This document shows, in pieces, positions 44,691 through 56,953 of a stretch of 64,000 nucleotides of DNA. The stretch's first letter is position 1. Each line of letters begins with the position of its first letter. The stretch is from Salvator merianae (taxonomy: Eukaryota; Chordata; Lepidosauria; Squamata; Teiidae). The stretch spans positions 49,606,582 to 49,670,581 of the forward strand of contig QVOM02000025.1 in assembly GCA_003586115.2 (NCBI GenBank), written 5' to 3'. The notes under the pieces are model-generated. The model worked only from the letters and a program-made list of their open reading frames with translations, did no database searches and was not told the DNA's origin. The position numbers were made by a program, and so were the translations under genes.

Positions 44691-45611
44691 GAAGCATGAG
44701 GGTAATGTTACGGCTCTGACAAATTCACTTCCATATTTTTTTTCCTAACATTTTCTGAATGCAATTTTGTTTCTCTTTGTTTGATGGGGCATGGGAGGGA
44801 AAAGGAATGCACATATGCTACTTTTTAAATTGCTATTTTGATGAATTATTTCTAGGGAACTGTAAAGGGAGGCTTGGAGAAAAGTAATAAATATGGTGTG
44901 TGTGTCGGAAGGATACCCGGGGAAAATGCACAAAGAGATCTCTTGCATTCCATTCCATTAGGGATGATGGGATAAATCCATTTAACTTTTTTATCCCTCA
45001 TCAGTACTTTCCTAAATTTTACACATGCGGTTCTGAATTGAAAATATGAGTACAAAATACTATATTTTAGGGAAAGATGTGCTTGGAAAGGGTGATATTA
45101 ATGGGGGAAAAGTCGTCCCTCCCTCCCTCCCTCCCTCCCTCCCTCCCTCCCTTCCTTCCTTCCTTCCTTCCTTCCTTCCTTCCTCCCTTCCTCCCTTCCT
45201 CCCTTCCTTCCTTTTCTGTAAACTAAAACATATGATATTGAAAATCACTCTACCCAATCATATCATCATAAAGTATGCAGCTGGTAAATATAACCAATAA
45301 AAATACATATCAAGGTTAACAGGAAAATATCCATTGAAAACCACATGCTGTGCTCTAACTAATGCCCAATAAAGCTACTTATCTGTAGCTGACAAAATGT
45401 CACCTATTCAAACTGTATTGAGAAAAGTGGTGCCAATTTTAAGGGGGGAAATAATGTTTTTCTTCTGGATTAAATATCAAGAGGATTTTTGTTAAAATCA
45501 ATGTGGTATTAGTTCATCACATTGATTTGTTTTAGGATGCCTGTAAACATGTAACAAGAAGAAAACTTCCATTTCCTGGGGGGCAGGATAATAAATTGTC
45601 TGCTATGCAAG
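44691..45611. repeat. unidentified DNA with a (CCCT)n/(CCTT)n tract at 45116-45214
   Basis: A polypyrimidine tract of about 99 bases passes from CCCT units to CCTT units and back to CCCTT mixtures. No gene or element end is recognised in the flanks. Confidence 0.75.
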
Positions 45612-45815
45612 GGTGAACATAAGAACATAAGAGGGAGCCCTGGTGGATCAGGTCACAGCCCGGCCACAGTCCATCTAGTCCAGCATCCTGTCTGACACCG
45701 TGGCCCATCAATTGCTTCTGGGCATTCCCAAGTAGAATAAAAGGCAAAACCTTCTCCTGCTCTTGACTGCCTGTAAATGGGTTTTTACAAGCATCCTGCC
45801 TGCCTTTTCAATATT
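45612..45815 (+). mobile_element. dispersed amniote-type repeat ('catctagtccagcatcctgt' family)
   Basis: Contains 'GAACATAAGAACATAAGAGG', 'CCTGGTGGATCAGGTCAC', 'CCATCTAGTCCAGCATCCTG' and 'GTGGCCCATCAATTGC'. This phrase order is very familiar from lizard, turtle and bird noncoding DNA and is annotated there as an interspersed repeat; I am not sure of its class. The 3' part is decayed. It has no coding motif in this copy. Confidence 0.62.
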
Positions 45816-46172
45816 TCTGTTTTCCACCTCAACCCTGGCAGTTTCCTGAGAGAAGAGGGGAAAAAACAAAACAATTCTCCCTTTCCAGGAAGCTGACATT
45901 GCATTGACATTTATTGTGTTAGGCTGACCTAATGCCAATTCAATGGTCAGAGTTCACTTTGAGCACCTATTTTGTGTGGTGTTCTACCTGTAGATCGATT
46001 CCAACAGCCTCAAAGGATGCCTTCAGAACCATGAGGTGCAGACATGTCTTTCCCATCCAAAATGTAGCAGTACCTTACTGCCGAATGTGAGGTGCCCATT
46101 GTGCTGTTTGTGATAATGAGCACTATTAAAAACCCAGATCTGCTGGGCCCAATAGGTTGGATTGCCCTGATC

Positions 46173-46638
46173 TAGGGCTGCCTGCAGACAGTGAGAGGAG
46201 GACAGTTAGATCCCACAATTGCCTCTCGTTATCCCTGTCAAACAGCAGAACAAAACTGTGGGACAAACATGGGCCCTTACTTGTCTGGACACTTGCTCCC
46301 ACTATTTTGCAGTATATTTTGATTGTGCAAAATGCCCAGAAATGTGCAATCACTAGACCCTGTACATGTGCAGTGACCATTTTCCAGGCAGTTGTGACCC
46401 TGCACTTGTGTGGGGTCATTTTCTATAATGGATCCCAGGAGCAAACATCCAGACAGATACATCCATATTGCTATTCTAGGAGAATCTGGGATAGGAGTTT
46501 ATTTTCCTGGAATAGCGATAACATGGATTTTAATCTCTTTATCCAAGAACTATGTTAGGATTGCCATGGATACATGTGACAATCCCAACATAGTCCTGGG
46601 ATAATTGTACATTTTACTTCTGTCTGAATGCAGCCCAG
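46173..46638. mobile_element. hAT-like MITE with TAGGCTGCATTCAGACA termini
   Basis: The left end is TAGGGCTGCCTGCAGACAG. The complement of the right end is CTGGGCTGCATTCAGACAG. Two internal hairpins are visible: GCTATTC...GAATAGC around 46471-46519, and GGATTG...CAATCC around 46558-46585 with an inner CATG/CATG pair. No target duplication is clear. The frame of 133 codons inside (46157-46558) is not transposase-like. Confidence 0.6.
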
Positions 46639-46839
46639 GTCTGCCAGAGCTCCACAGAATTTGTGCTAATGTTTTAAAGAGGGAGGACCCATTTGCCAGT
46701 AGACCTGCATGGAGCAAAATCTGTTCCCCCTTAATTGCTGCTAGACACTACATCAGAAAAGGCTTTCCATCTCTCTGAGATGGATCTCAGATAGATTTTT
46801 GATAGAGGTAGTACAATCAGAAACTCTTTCACCATATGT

Positions 46840-46975
46840 CTCATAAGTTTATATAGAAGAAGGCATTCCTTCAGATGCCCAGACTCCAAGCTGTTCAGAG
46901 CCTTTTAGCTTAGAAGAAAGGTCTTAAATGTGTCCCAGAAATGAATTGGCCAATGGCATAATATGGCAGTAGTCA
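46840..46975 (-). mobile_element. L2-type LINE-associated repeat fragment
   Basis: 'AGAAGAAGGCATTCCTTCAG', 'ATGCCCAGACTCCAAGC', 'TTAAATGTGTCCCAGAAATG' and 'AATTGGCCAATGGCA' parallel the words at 17530-17635. A continuation to about 47110 is possible but not secure. Confidence 0.45.
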
Positions 46976-49900
46976 GCAACAGTCAACAGCTTAGGTGCTG
47001 AAATCTAAGCCGTTTCTTCACTTAATTTAGTAATGGTTCAGTGCAGGGGATAACCTGCTTCTGGGCCTTTCAATACTGCACTCTGGTGCAAACTAGAGAA
47101 ACCCCCACCTCTCCCACTAGCACAGTTTGTCCACATTGGTCCTGACATGGCCTTGTCTAGGTAGCCAAAATGGCTATCTAAGCTGAGATACTGGGATACA
47201 ATTTTTATAGGTCTACCAGCATTCCAGGGGCAACTAGACCAACAGAGGGCTGTATGCAGAAGGTGCATGTCTCTATGGGCTGGTTTAGCAGGGGGACCCA
47301 TTTCACTAGCATATAAAATTGTTCCTCCAAAATTACTCCCCCTAGGTTTCTAAGGCAAGGAAATGTAGTTCCTGGCTGTCAGAGTCCTTGCATCAGGCAC
47401 CTAAGCTTCTGGAAGCTTTGGGGACAGAACAGGCCATCCAAGTGTGGATGGCCTTTTTCCAGGCCAGCAGGACCTTTCCAGGATGGAACCTCTCCAGCTG
47501 GAACAATTCCAGCTGGACCACTCTCCTCCACTAACCTTAAGCATAGTTTCACAGAGAATGCACAACGTGATCTAATTTGTCCAATGCCCCTGTGACTATG
47601 CCCCAAATGTTCTTAGATTTAGCATCTACCTGTACCTTTAGTGACAGTGTACCATGTTCTCTCGTGACTCAGACAGTGAAAGCAGCAATGGGACATGATG
47701 AAAATTCAGTCAACATCTGAGCTGCCATTGCCAGGTCCCAACAGACTTCATCAATTGAGTGCCCTGCTTGAACCACACACCAAGCCAGTATCAGGTGATA
47801 TTGTCATCCAGGACCCTAGTGGTGTTCACTCTCATGCAGAGGATAAAGGTAAGTTAATCTCACCTCAGGAGAGGTGTAGACAATGTAGGATTGCCGGGAG
47901 ACAGGAACACCACAGAAGCACAAGGCTAAAAGGAGGCAGAACTCTTTAAGATGTCCTGACACTGATAACAAGCTGAATAAGCACAAATAGCGAGCATACT
48001 AACTTCTGGGTACTGTTAGCAAGGTTGCAATACTGTGTGTTCTTGCTGTGTTCCCTCTTGTTTCCATGATCCTGAATCGTTTTGAATCTAGTTTTCTCCT
48101 TTGGATTTGACACTTTTGAAAACCCTTTCACAGAGCAAGTAAGCTAATAAAACTGATAATTACTCTTCAGTTGCTGCAGCTTAATTAATTTACTGTCACT
48201 TGCCAGAACAAGATAATAGTGACTGTTCAAGGAGCACCCTCTAATATATTTTTGTTCTTTAAAGAAAAGCATGATTCCATTAAAATAGGAACTACCTACT
48301 GAATCAGCTTCAATTATTGCTCCTTGTTCACCTCTCCCCCCCCCCCAATAGCATCCAAAGACTGATTCAATCACTTCTTTGCTTTAGTATTTTCTATATT
48401 GCTGCACAGAAGCCTAAAATTTGGTCCCTGACAGCTGGAGAAATAATTTGTTTTCTTACTCTGTTAGGCAGAATATTTCCTTATCAATTTTATTTTATTT
48501 ACACATCTGTTCTATCAGTGCAGTCTTTCTGTATCATCCCACCTTTAAGCCTATAAACATGTAAGCTCCCAATATAGCTTATAAAAGGTAACATTAGATA
48601 AGTTTGTGCCATCATGTTTTCAGTTAAAAAGACTAGAAGAAAGAGGGTTGGGAAGAAAAAGGGATGGACTTTGTGACAGTCCATGCAGTCCTTTGGTAGA
48701 TTTCTTCTCCATAGACATTTTGTTTTGTTTTGTTTTGTTTTGCCAGTGATTTTCACTGATGCTGCTACCTATCCTGGTAGTGAAACTTCTGCCAGAAGAA
48801 GATTCAGCTCAGAGAACTCCCACAGTGCAACAGACTACTATGAACAATGGAATAACTGGTCAGATGGCAAGGGAAGAAGAACCATGATGGTGGTGGTACA
48901 TGATTACTGCTAAAAGACTATTCAGATAATGCTTTCAACATATTTGTTTAGTCAACATCCCTTTGACCTGACTACCAGAGTGGTTTTCATAATACAAAAA
49001 TAAAATTAATTTAATTATTATTAGTTACTAATTAATATAGTAATCCAAGTATAATTCCACAGTCCTTCTGTGGCTAAAGGAATTTTCACAGAAGCCAGGT
49101 AACAATGTTTTCAGATTTACATAGCTCTGATCAGACAGCTGCTGATTCCAACCTGTAGAATGTCATTAATGGCATGACACCATTTTGTTTTGCATGGCTT
49201 CTCCTCTCTCATACACCTGTCTGCACTAGGGGGGTGCTTCTGGGGTACTGTAGCAAGCATTTGAAGCCAGCTCTCAGCCCTCAAAAGCAGGGAACAAACA
49301 TTCTTGGCCTTCATCATTTCCATCCAGGGCCATTTTGGTCAAGAGGTGGTCAGGATGTGCTGACCTTAGGACAGGATTTCCCCCACACTGACAGGATCCT
49401 GTACCCTTGATTTAGATCACAGTGGCCATTTAAGTGCTTTGAGCAAAATTGAAAGTGCTGCCTATGTTGACTGTCATGTAGGTCAGAAATATTGGCTGTA
49501 CCACTCAAACACTATTAAGTGGATTCAGGGGCAGCCATGCAAACAGCTTCCTCAGATAGTGGAAGCACAGCAGACATATCTGAATGGAGCCTTTGTCTTT
49601 GATAAGGACTGTGCTATTTAGCAGAGAAAACAACTTTGAACTATCCCTTGCGAAGTGAAGCACACTGAGTAATTTGACACAATAGGTGGGTGGAGGACTT
49701 AAATGTTGCCTGAACCTTACCACCCAAACTGGATCAGTTCAGATCAGATCAGATTCCTGAGTCAAAGCACTGGCACGTGTTTTTGTTTGCTTGCTGCATT
49801 TGTTTGTTTCACTGCACCTCAGTAAAAGAACAATCAGGTGACAAGAAAAATATCTCCAAACAAAAACCAGTTCAAATCAGAACATTAAAAATATCAAGAA

Positions 49901-52900
49901 AAGCTCAGAAACAGCATAAAAATATAGAAATGTCAGCTTTGACAGCAAACAGCTGCTTGGGAGACCTGTCAAAGCTACAACAAAATGTGCAATTCTTAAA
50001 CAGTAAAAGATAAAGGTCTTACACCTTGCAGCATACTCTGTAAGCAAGGGATCAAATAAGGTGAAATCTCCCTAGTAGCAGCTTTTTATGAAATTAGATA
50101 AATTTTGACAGGTTGCAATGGAAATGAGATGATAGAGAGGAAAAGAAGGGGGAAACTGATCTGAATCTATCCTATCCTAACAAAAGACAATCCTAGCTTT
50201 GCCAAGAACCTTTCGGCCTCAGAATTGAAAGGAGGGTTGAGTTTGTAGGTTTACTGCTGGTGAGGAAGCTCCAAGGTCCAGTACATTTTCCAAGCAGAGT
50301 TGACAAGCTGCAGGAAAGTGCAACTCTGTTGCAGCTATGTAGAAAAAGCAATTATTTGGCTCTGTGTCCTTCCCCAAGGCACAGATCAGAGCTCATGAAA
50401 GCTGGGATGCTTCAAACTGAACAGCAAGACAACAAGCAAGCAGAGCAAAGTGGAGCTTCTTCTTGTGGAAGCACAGTAGCAGTAGTTGGAAAGTGACAGC
50501 AAAGGAGTCTTGGAGATGGTAAGTGATAATTTAATGTGTCTGGCTGTAAATCTGTACCGGAGGCTTTCCCTAATCCTAGTTTCTGTCCATGGGTGTGACT
50601 AATGGGTAGCATTAGTGGAAGTCAATGTGTAAGTTCTGGCAGAAAAAACATGAAGGGAAGGGGGCAAGTGAAGTATTGCTTGTGTCACAGTTGTCCATAT
50701 TTTGTGCTTCCTTTCACCTGTGTGAATGTGCCCAGCTGGTAGAACACACCTCTGGACACAGTTGATGGACTTAAATGGGTGACCTTTACCTTAAACAAAA
50801 GCCAATCTCTGGTTAGAACCAGTTTTCAAACAGATTTGAACGCTGCTGCCTTGTATTCTTAATGAGGGTCTTTCCAGATGGTGATCCAGGTCTGTTGTTA
50901 GCAATAGGTTGGTCTGGAATGCCAAACCTTTTAAACGTTATACTTAAAATTCTGTTCAATATCATATCAGCTGTCATCAAACCATCTGCTGAGGATGGGC
51001 TTCATCTGATTCAGTCCTGCCTATCCAAACGTCTTTGCTTCAAACCCTTTTGCTTCCTTGACTTTTTAAAAAATTAGTCTATCTTTCCAATATGGATACG
51101 GTTGAACAAAGATAGTCTAATACAGAGATCCAGGCTTCATGTTCTAATTCCCTGTACTTTCAACCAATTCCATTTATGATGCCAGTGTCTAGTTTTGTGG
51201 TCTAAAGGTGTCTGTACCTTGGTGGACTCCTACCTTTTGATGGCACAGCACTTTAGGACTTCAGGATTATGGGTAATATCTGCTACAGATTAATGGCAGA
51301 AGTGGCTATTCATACTCTTCCTGTTCTGTGCATCGTAGTACTACAGATTAGTTTGGGCAGAAACATAAACATTGAAAAGAGTGAGATTGTGAACTGGTAT
51401 TCGTGTTAACAAGCATGAATCTAAAAGAAAAAAAGTTTATCTCCTAATCAAATCACCTATACATGTAAGAAACACTTTTTTTATTAACTCTCATTGTTAC
51501 AATGCAACTATCTTATTTTAAAAAAAAGAAGAAGAAGAAGAAGCAAGTCATTTCATTCTAGTAAGGGAAATAGCTTCTCACGTATGCTCAAGATCCATAT
51601 TAGATTTTATAATGAACTTGCATTCTTGCCACAATGTCTCAAAAATATTGGCACACAAAAAGTGTATCTTTAATTGAATTGTCCCCTCCAAACCAAACAG
51701 ACTGAGACCATTGCTGATTTATGCAAAGAGGTAACAGGAGAGGTGAGACAGTGACTTGTGATGCACCTTAGCTTACATAAAGCTTGGCTTTGATTCACAG
51801 CAGTTCTGTGCCCTGCATGATATATATAAAAAAATGTGTGTGCCAAAAACCACATAACCCATACCTGTACTTCCTGATATGGAGAAGATAGCTTCATTTA
51901 CCATACTTTAGTTTTCCTTCCCAAACTGGGCATTTTGTATGCTTGATTCTGGAAAGATCTGTTTTTGGGATAAACAGAAAACCTTGCAATGTAAATTTAT
52001 ATTCTATAACCTAGCTTAGTAAATTGGAATAAACATAGGAGTTGTCTGACCTATGTCAGACCTACTTGCTAGATTTTTTATTTTATCTCACCATGCTGTG
52101 ATTAAAGTTTTCTTATGGACTGCGCATCTTTCTACATCTTCCATTTATCTCTCTTTCTCTCTTTGCTAACACACACAAACACACACACTTAAAAACCATC
52201 TCTCTTTCTCTCTTTTCTTCTTAAAACTCTTTATTTTACAAGCTAAATCAGCATCATCTGGAAAAAATCCCTTTTGTTCCACTGCTTGACACCATTCGGT
52301 AATAAACTGAGGGTAGAATATGTGGAAAAAATATTTCTACCTGAGTGCTATAACTATCCTCAATTTATCAGTCTTTTTTTTCTCCCCATGACAGCATATG
52401 ATATAGACACTCTGACTTTTATCAAAGAGGTTCCTGAGCTATGCAGATGAGCTTAAAACCATCACATCTTTCCACCTTCGTTCACAGGAAGACAAAGGAA
52501 ATACAGTTATGAGTTTATTATCTTTTTAGATTAATCCTTTTTCCAGACTGGCTATCCATTCTATACTAGCACCACTCTGCTTCCCTCCTCTACGTTTCCT
52601 TGGCTCCTGCCTAATTTATTATTCTCCATCTGAAAAAAATAAATTGCCCATAGGGACAGGTACTTCTGCCTTAACCATGTTTGGAATATTATTTATCTCC
52701 AAACAGAAGTGGTCCAAGCAGTGGTGGCAGGCAGGAAGGACACACCAGAAGCACCTGGATTCTCTCCATGAAGAGTTGTTAAACCCATTTGAAATTGTGT
52801 GACATATACAAGGCAGGCTGAATCAGGGAGAGATCGTCATTATTTCAATAAAACCTAATGATCCCACATATGGCACTTCTGGGTGCCCCATGGGCCCTAC

Positions 52901-54219
52901 CCATTACTATTTTTCACAGGTCATTTTCTCCTCCCCTTTCCAAAAACTGGGTAAAAGTGTATGAGTGGTGTGCTTTTCTCATCCAAACTGGCAACTAATG
53001 TCAATCTCTGTGAATCTTCTTCAGCTCTCTTCTTTATTTTCCTTCTGCTCTGCCTGTTTAGTGCTTTTATTTTCCTTTTGTATACCTGTATCAATGTGTA
53101 TGAAATTAATGAGCAAACAGACCAGATACACCAACATCACTTAGTAGAAAATGTCTTTGTTCATATAAGGCACCTAAGCATATATATGCTTGGCTTCTGG
53201 ACAGTGCTTAATGGTTTCTGCCCACATATCATCCCCCCCCCATGACACCCTTTCTTTTTTTTCTTTTTAAAGTAAGTATAGTGTGGGCCAGTAGATAGCC
53301 TGCCACTATGCCCAAGCTGTAAAATGATGTATCTGATTGGTACATGAAAACTCTTTTTATTGGGAATCAGTTCATAAACCTTATTGCTTCTCAATTTCTC
53401 ATATTTATCCTAAGGAGGGGGAAATTAACATAAATTATGTCAACTTTTCAGTTATTATATATGTAAAATTATATATTATCATTCCTTCCTTTCCCTTCTT
53501 TGTGTGTCAGATCTGACTGTTCCATCCCATAACTTGCTGTATTAATATTTGGCAGAAATTTCTCAGTGTTCAAATATGATCTAGAAACAAATGAGAGCTA
53601 GCAGAGAGCAAACATTCTACTGTTTGCCTTGATGATTCAGCCGCTTTTTAAATGATAAACAGTTATTCATGGCCTAATGATAATTCTCTGAACATCCATT
53701 CTGAGTCTACAACTTTCCATAGAAGAGTGGAAATTATTTTATATGAACTTTCAAGCAGCATCTGTTTCTTTGTGTGAGTCACTAAGGTCTCTGAAGGAGT
53801 AGGATCAATGTCCTGCTGAAAATATCTGGTTCCTTTCCCTGCAGGGTAGCCCTCTGTCAAGTTATTAGTCTTTCTGACACTTCAGAAGTAGGATGAGTGG
53901 AAAAGTCTAAGTCGCATTTGCAGACATTTAGGTTTATGATAGAGTGGTGAATAGGAGTAAAGACTATAGTAAATGTGAAGATACTATCAGTGGAATAGTT
54001 TTGGGTAAAAGAGGAAGAGGATAAAAAAAAATCTAGGTGAGAATAGGTAAAGCATATGTGGGAATTAGCTGGCAGAATTCTATCTTCCAGGCACAATTTC
54101 CTGGGCTATGAGGTGAGTTTCTCAAAGTGAAACTATAGCTGCTTCTTGTTTTTTAGTATTTTTACATATTTAGGACAAAGGAAGATATTCATTCGGTAGA
54201 ATTAAATTGCGTATCAGTC
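46976..54219. other. long stretch without recognised genes
   Basis: Simple repeats only: C run at 48341-48349, (TTTTG)n at 48719-48741, AAG units at 51526-51543, CA units at 52169-52188, C run at 53230-53239. Several frames of 60 to 87 codons occur on both strands but none shows a domain, signal peptide with follow-on sequence, or splice-bounded similarity that I can defend. The DNA looks like ordinary intergenic or intronic sequence, partly made of repeats too old to recognise by eye. Confidence 0.5.
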
Positions 54220-55035
54220 TTTTCTAAAGTTTATTTTCATTTTTTAAATTATTTTTGAGTAAGACAATTTACATAAAATGTTCATTTTGTAGATAACAAT
54301 ACATTCAGGTTTACAAATAATCAGATAATTATCTAGAGGAAAAATTCAAACATGCAGTTATACATTTACTACAATTCCTACAATTTAATATTTATATTTT
54401 ACATTTGTTAATCCAGTTTATCTGATAGTATGGTATGAAGGATTTTTTTTTCTATTGATTTAAGCACTGGATCCCAAACCAACCAGACCTTATCACTGTT
54501 ATAATTTCCCAACATTTTACCATGTTTATACCATATTTATTCCTCCATAAGTATTTCTGATAATATGTGATAATAAGCTCTTAATGCAATACGTTCTGCA
54601 GCCTTTCAGCTGTGCTATTACCAACTGTGCTGAGCTTCTCATGAATTTAACTATTGTTTTGTTTTTGACTTTCTTGTCTTCTCCTCTAAATGAAAGTCCT
54701 AATATTGGTTTGAGTTCCAATTGATTTCCTAACCATTTCTGGATCTCATTCTTAATCTGTACTCTGAATTGTTTAATTTTTGGATAGTCCCACCACATGT
54801 GTTTGACGGTTTGGTTTGGTTTGGTTTTCTTCCTGGCAACCACACCAACAATTACCTGGTTAATTTTTAGTTATATTTGATAATCTAACTGGCATCATGT
54901 GCATTGTGTTTTATTTGTAAGTGTACCTCTTTAATTTTAAGATTTGCTGTCCATTTAATTTTGGAGAAAATTTGTTTATCCGATATATCTTTCTCTATCT
55001 GGTGGACTAAGACATTCTCCCATATTTTTTTGACC
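54220..55035 (-). pseudogene. LINE-1 ORF2 C-terminal fragment
   Basis: On the minus strand (54843 down to 54526) the frame reads VKHMWWDYPKIKQF, RVQIKNEIQKWLGNQLELKP and SSAQLVIAQLKGCR. This corresponds to the HMWWECPKIK(K/R)FW block and the following region of L1 ORF2 C-termini. Upstream, 55035 to 54845 reads ENVLVHQIEKDISDKQ and KWTANLKIKEVHLQIKHN, an earlier part of the same domain, with stops between. The AT-rich 3' UTR lies at 54220-54500. The upstream border abuts the MITE at 55043. Confidence 0.75.
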
Positions 55036-55042
55036 TCTGAAG

Positions 55043-55411
55043 ACTAGTACACACAATGCTGCAGTGGTAGTGTTTTTTCTGAAGTTTTAATATGTTGACC
55101 ACATGGCTGCTGGTGCTCCCAGCTACGTCAACATCACAGCTGAGTATCTTCATTCCTCACCTGCAATGTTGGTGGTCAACACAGGAAATAACTGAGCAGC
55201 AAAAGAGTGTTCCTTAAGTGCTTACTGCCACTCTGCCTTTCAAATGCTACAAGGAATGCTTATGGCAGAATAGAGGTTGAATGAGTACAGGTCTGTGCAG
55301 ATGCTGAATCCATCCAATGCACCCACTGTACCATGAGGAAGCAGGGTCATACAGACCCTGACCCTTCATGGCAAATTCATGGAAACATATTAGCACATTG
55401 TGAACACTGAT
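55043..55411. mobile_element. decayed MITE with ACAATG-type inverted ends
   Basis: The left end CTAGTACACACAATGCTG and the complement of the right end TCAGTGTTCACAATGTGC are inverted and similar. The body phrases 'AGGTCTGTGCAGATGCTG' and 'ACTGTACCATGAGGA' are shared with 37555-37705. No target duplication identified. Confidence 0.5.
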
Positions 55412-56302
55412 TTTGACTAATTTCCTGCCTTCTCAGTTTCATTTTGGGATAATATGTTGTGTCAAGTCCTTTCTCTGCTTAACTTTCCTTGAACTTGAGG
55501 AACTTGCCACTTCTCTAACTTGACAGAAACAAATATATTTTAACCATCTCCTAAGTACTTTTGGGGGGGAGGGGGAATCTGCCATTGAACTGAACAGTGA
55601 ATACACAAACACACACCAATGGAAGAAGATTGTCCAAGCATTACTGTACAGAAGGAGTAGCACAGTAAAAGAAACTTGCCTTCTGACCTTTATCTTCATA
55701 AGTGATAACTTTCAAAAATGACCAAAAGGTTAGGTAAACTGAAAAGGTTATCTGTCAAGACTCACTGCTTCCCTGATGTTCAGTTACTGTTCATTAAACA
55801 CCTTTTCACCATTCTATGATTTGTTTTTCAGTTTCCTCCAAAGTAAAACTTTCTATTTTATTATTTAAAATAAAAGCCTTTTTTCTTCCCACTCTGTTTA
55901 TTTCAATGGAAAATGTGAGGACTTCTGTCATGGATATATTAGCAGTGTAGAAACAATTTCTTACCACAAAACTAAGTAGTTTTGAACTCTTCTTTGGAAA
56001 CAAATATATATCACCTTGTATTTCTTGAAACAAGCACTGAAACTGTGCTTGACAGAATCTCTGCAACTTCCATGGTTGTATGTTTTGGTTTATTTAGCAA
56101 CTAATGTGCAGTGATTAGTTACCTGTTGCACAGATTAATACTTTCCATTTCCATTTTGTTTTGCAGGACTAGGGTAACATTATCCTGGAGAAGCGTTACA
56201 TTAAAAAAAAAAAAAAAAAATCTGTATTGTTGTTTGATTTGCACCCACAAATGTGATTTCATAAATTCTAGAGAGTGCACCTTGCCTGCCAGACCTATTG
56301 CC
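55412..56302. other. no gene recognised; A18 run at 56203-56220
   Basis: Ordinary AT-rich sequence. The frames on minus (55439-55699, 55806-56066) have no known motif. The pure A run at 56203-56220 is not preceded by a recognisable retroposed sequence. Confidence 0.5.
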
Positions 56303-56306
56303 AGTA

Positions 56307-56372
56307 AATAGGCCAAGTCCTTATAAGGCTGTGCCACTAAATATGCCAAGTCCTTATAAGGCTGTGTGCCAA
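56307..56372. promoter_or_regulatory. 33-bp tandem duplication carrying twin CArG boxes
   Basis: Two 33-bp units (starting TAAATAGGCCAAG and TAAATATGCCAAG) lie head to tail with only a few differences. Each holds CCTTATAAGG, at 56319-56328 and 56352-56361, a perfect match to the serum response factor site CC(A/T)6GG. Spacing is 33 bp, close to three helical turns. Tandem CArG pairs are known in muscle and immediate-early promoters. Here no transcript start or gene is visible, so a chance duplication is equally possible. Confidence 0.4.
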
Positions 56373-56655
56373 TGCCTCCCTCTTATTGTTGTGTTATTTA
56401 ATTGTGCTACATAGACAATGATATCTGTGCAACTTTCTTTTTTCCTTGTTCAACTAGCTTTGTAAATCAGATGTCAGTTCTCACAAAGTAAAGAATCCAT
56501 TCTCTCTAACATTTATCAGGACCACCAGTTGATGTCTGAGGTGGATGTACTGAATGGAAGATGTACGCCTACAGCCTGGATGAGTTATCATTGACAATTA
56601 TGGGGCTTTTCACAAGGGAAACATGTTTGCCTGCTTCTCTAACAAGTGTCAAAGA

Positions 56656-56945
56656 TAGGAATGTGCAAATTTTGATTTGCATTCAAAAATTCTTACAAAA
56701 TTTCATTTTTGCAAATTTTCGCATGTACAGTTTTCAATTGAAAACAAAAAAGCCTATTCTTTCCTGAAAATGAATACATTTTTTGCTGTGTTTAAACCAT
56801 GAAAATGGCATTTTCAATGGGAAAACATTGTGAAAAATGCAAAAACAAATGCAAAAAATGCATTTTTGACAATGAAGTTCACTGATGAAGTGAGAATACA
56901 GATTTCCGTTAAAAAACAAATCATTTTTTTCTGTGCACATCCCTA
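56656..56945. mobile_element. 290-bp nonautonomous hAT with perfect 8-bp duplication
   Basis: The left end TAGGAATGTGCAAATTTTG pairs with a right end whose complement is TAGGGATGTGCACAGAAAA. The duplication GTCAAAGA is exact (56648-56655 and 56946-56953). A perfect 16-bp palindrome GTTTTCAATTGAAAAC lies at 56730-56745. The interior is A/T-rich with iterated GCAAAAA/TTTTTGC words that could serve as binding sites. It belongs with the elements at 8508, 22024, 27108 and 62675 by terminus but has a different body. No coding capacity. Confidence 0.88.
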
Positions 56946-56953
56946 GTCAAAGA

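Noticed and set aside
45060..45300. Pro/Ser/Leu repeat proteins on plus and Gly/Arg/Glu repeats on minus
   Set aside because: Both are translations of the CCCT/CCTT tract at 45116-45214.
49439..49621. 60-codon frame with GQKYWLYHSNTIK and KQLPQIVEA, recalling a hemopexin-like blade
   Set aside because: The resemblance is to a few common residues only, with no second blade, conserved acidic start or splice context. Not strong enough to call.
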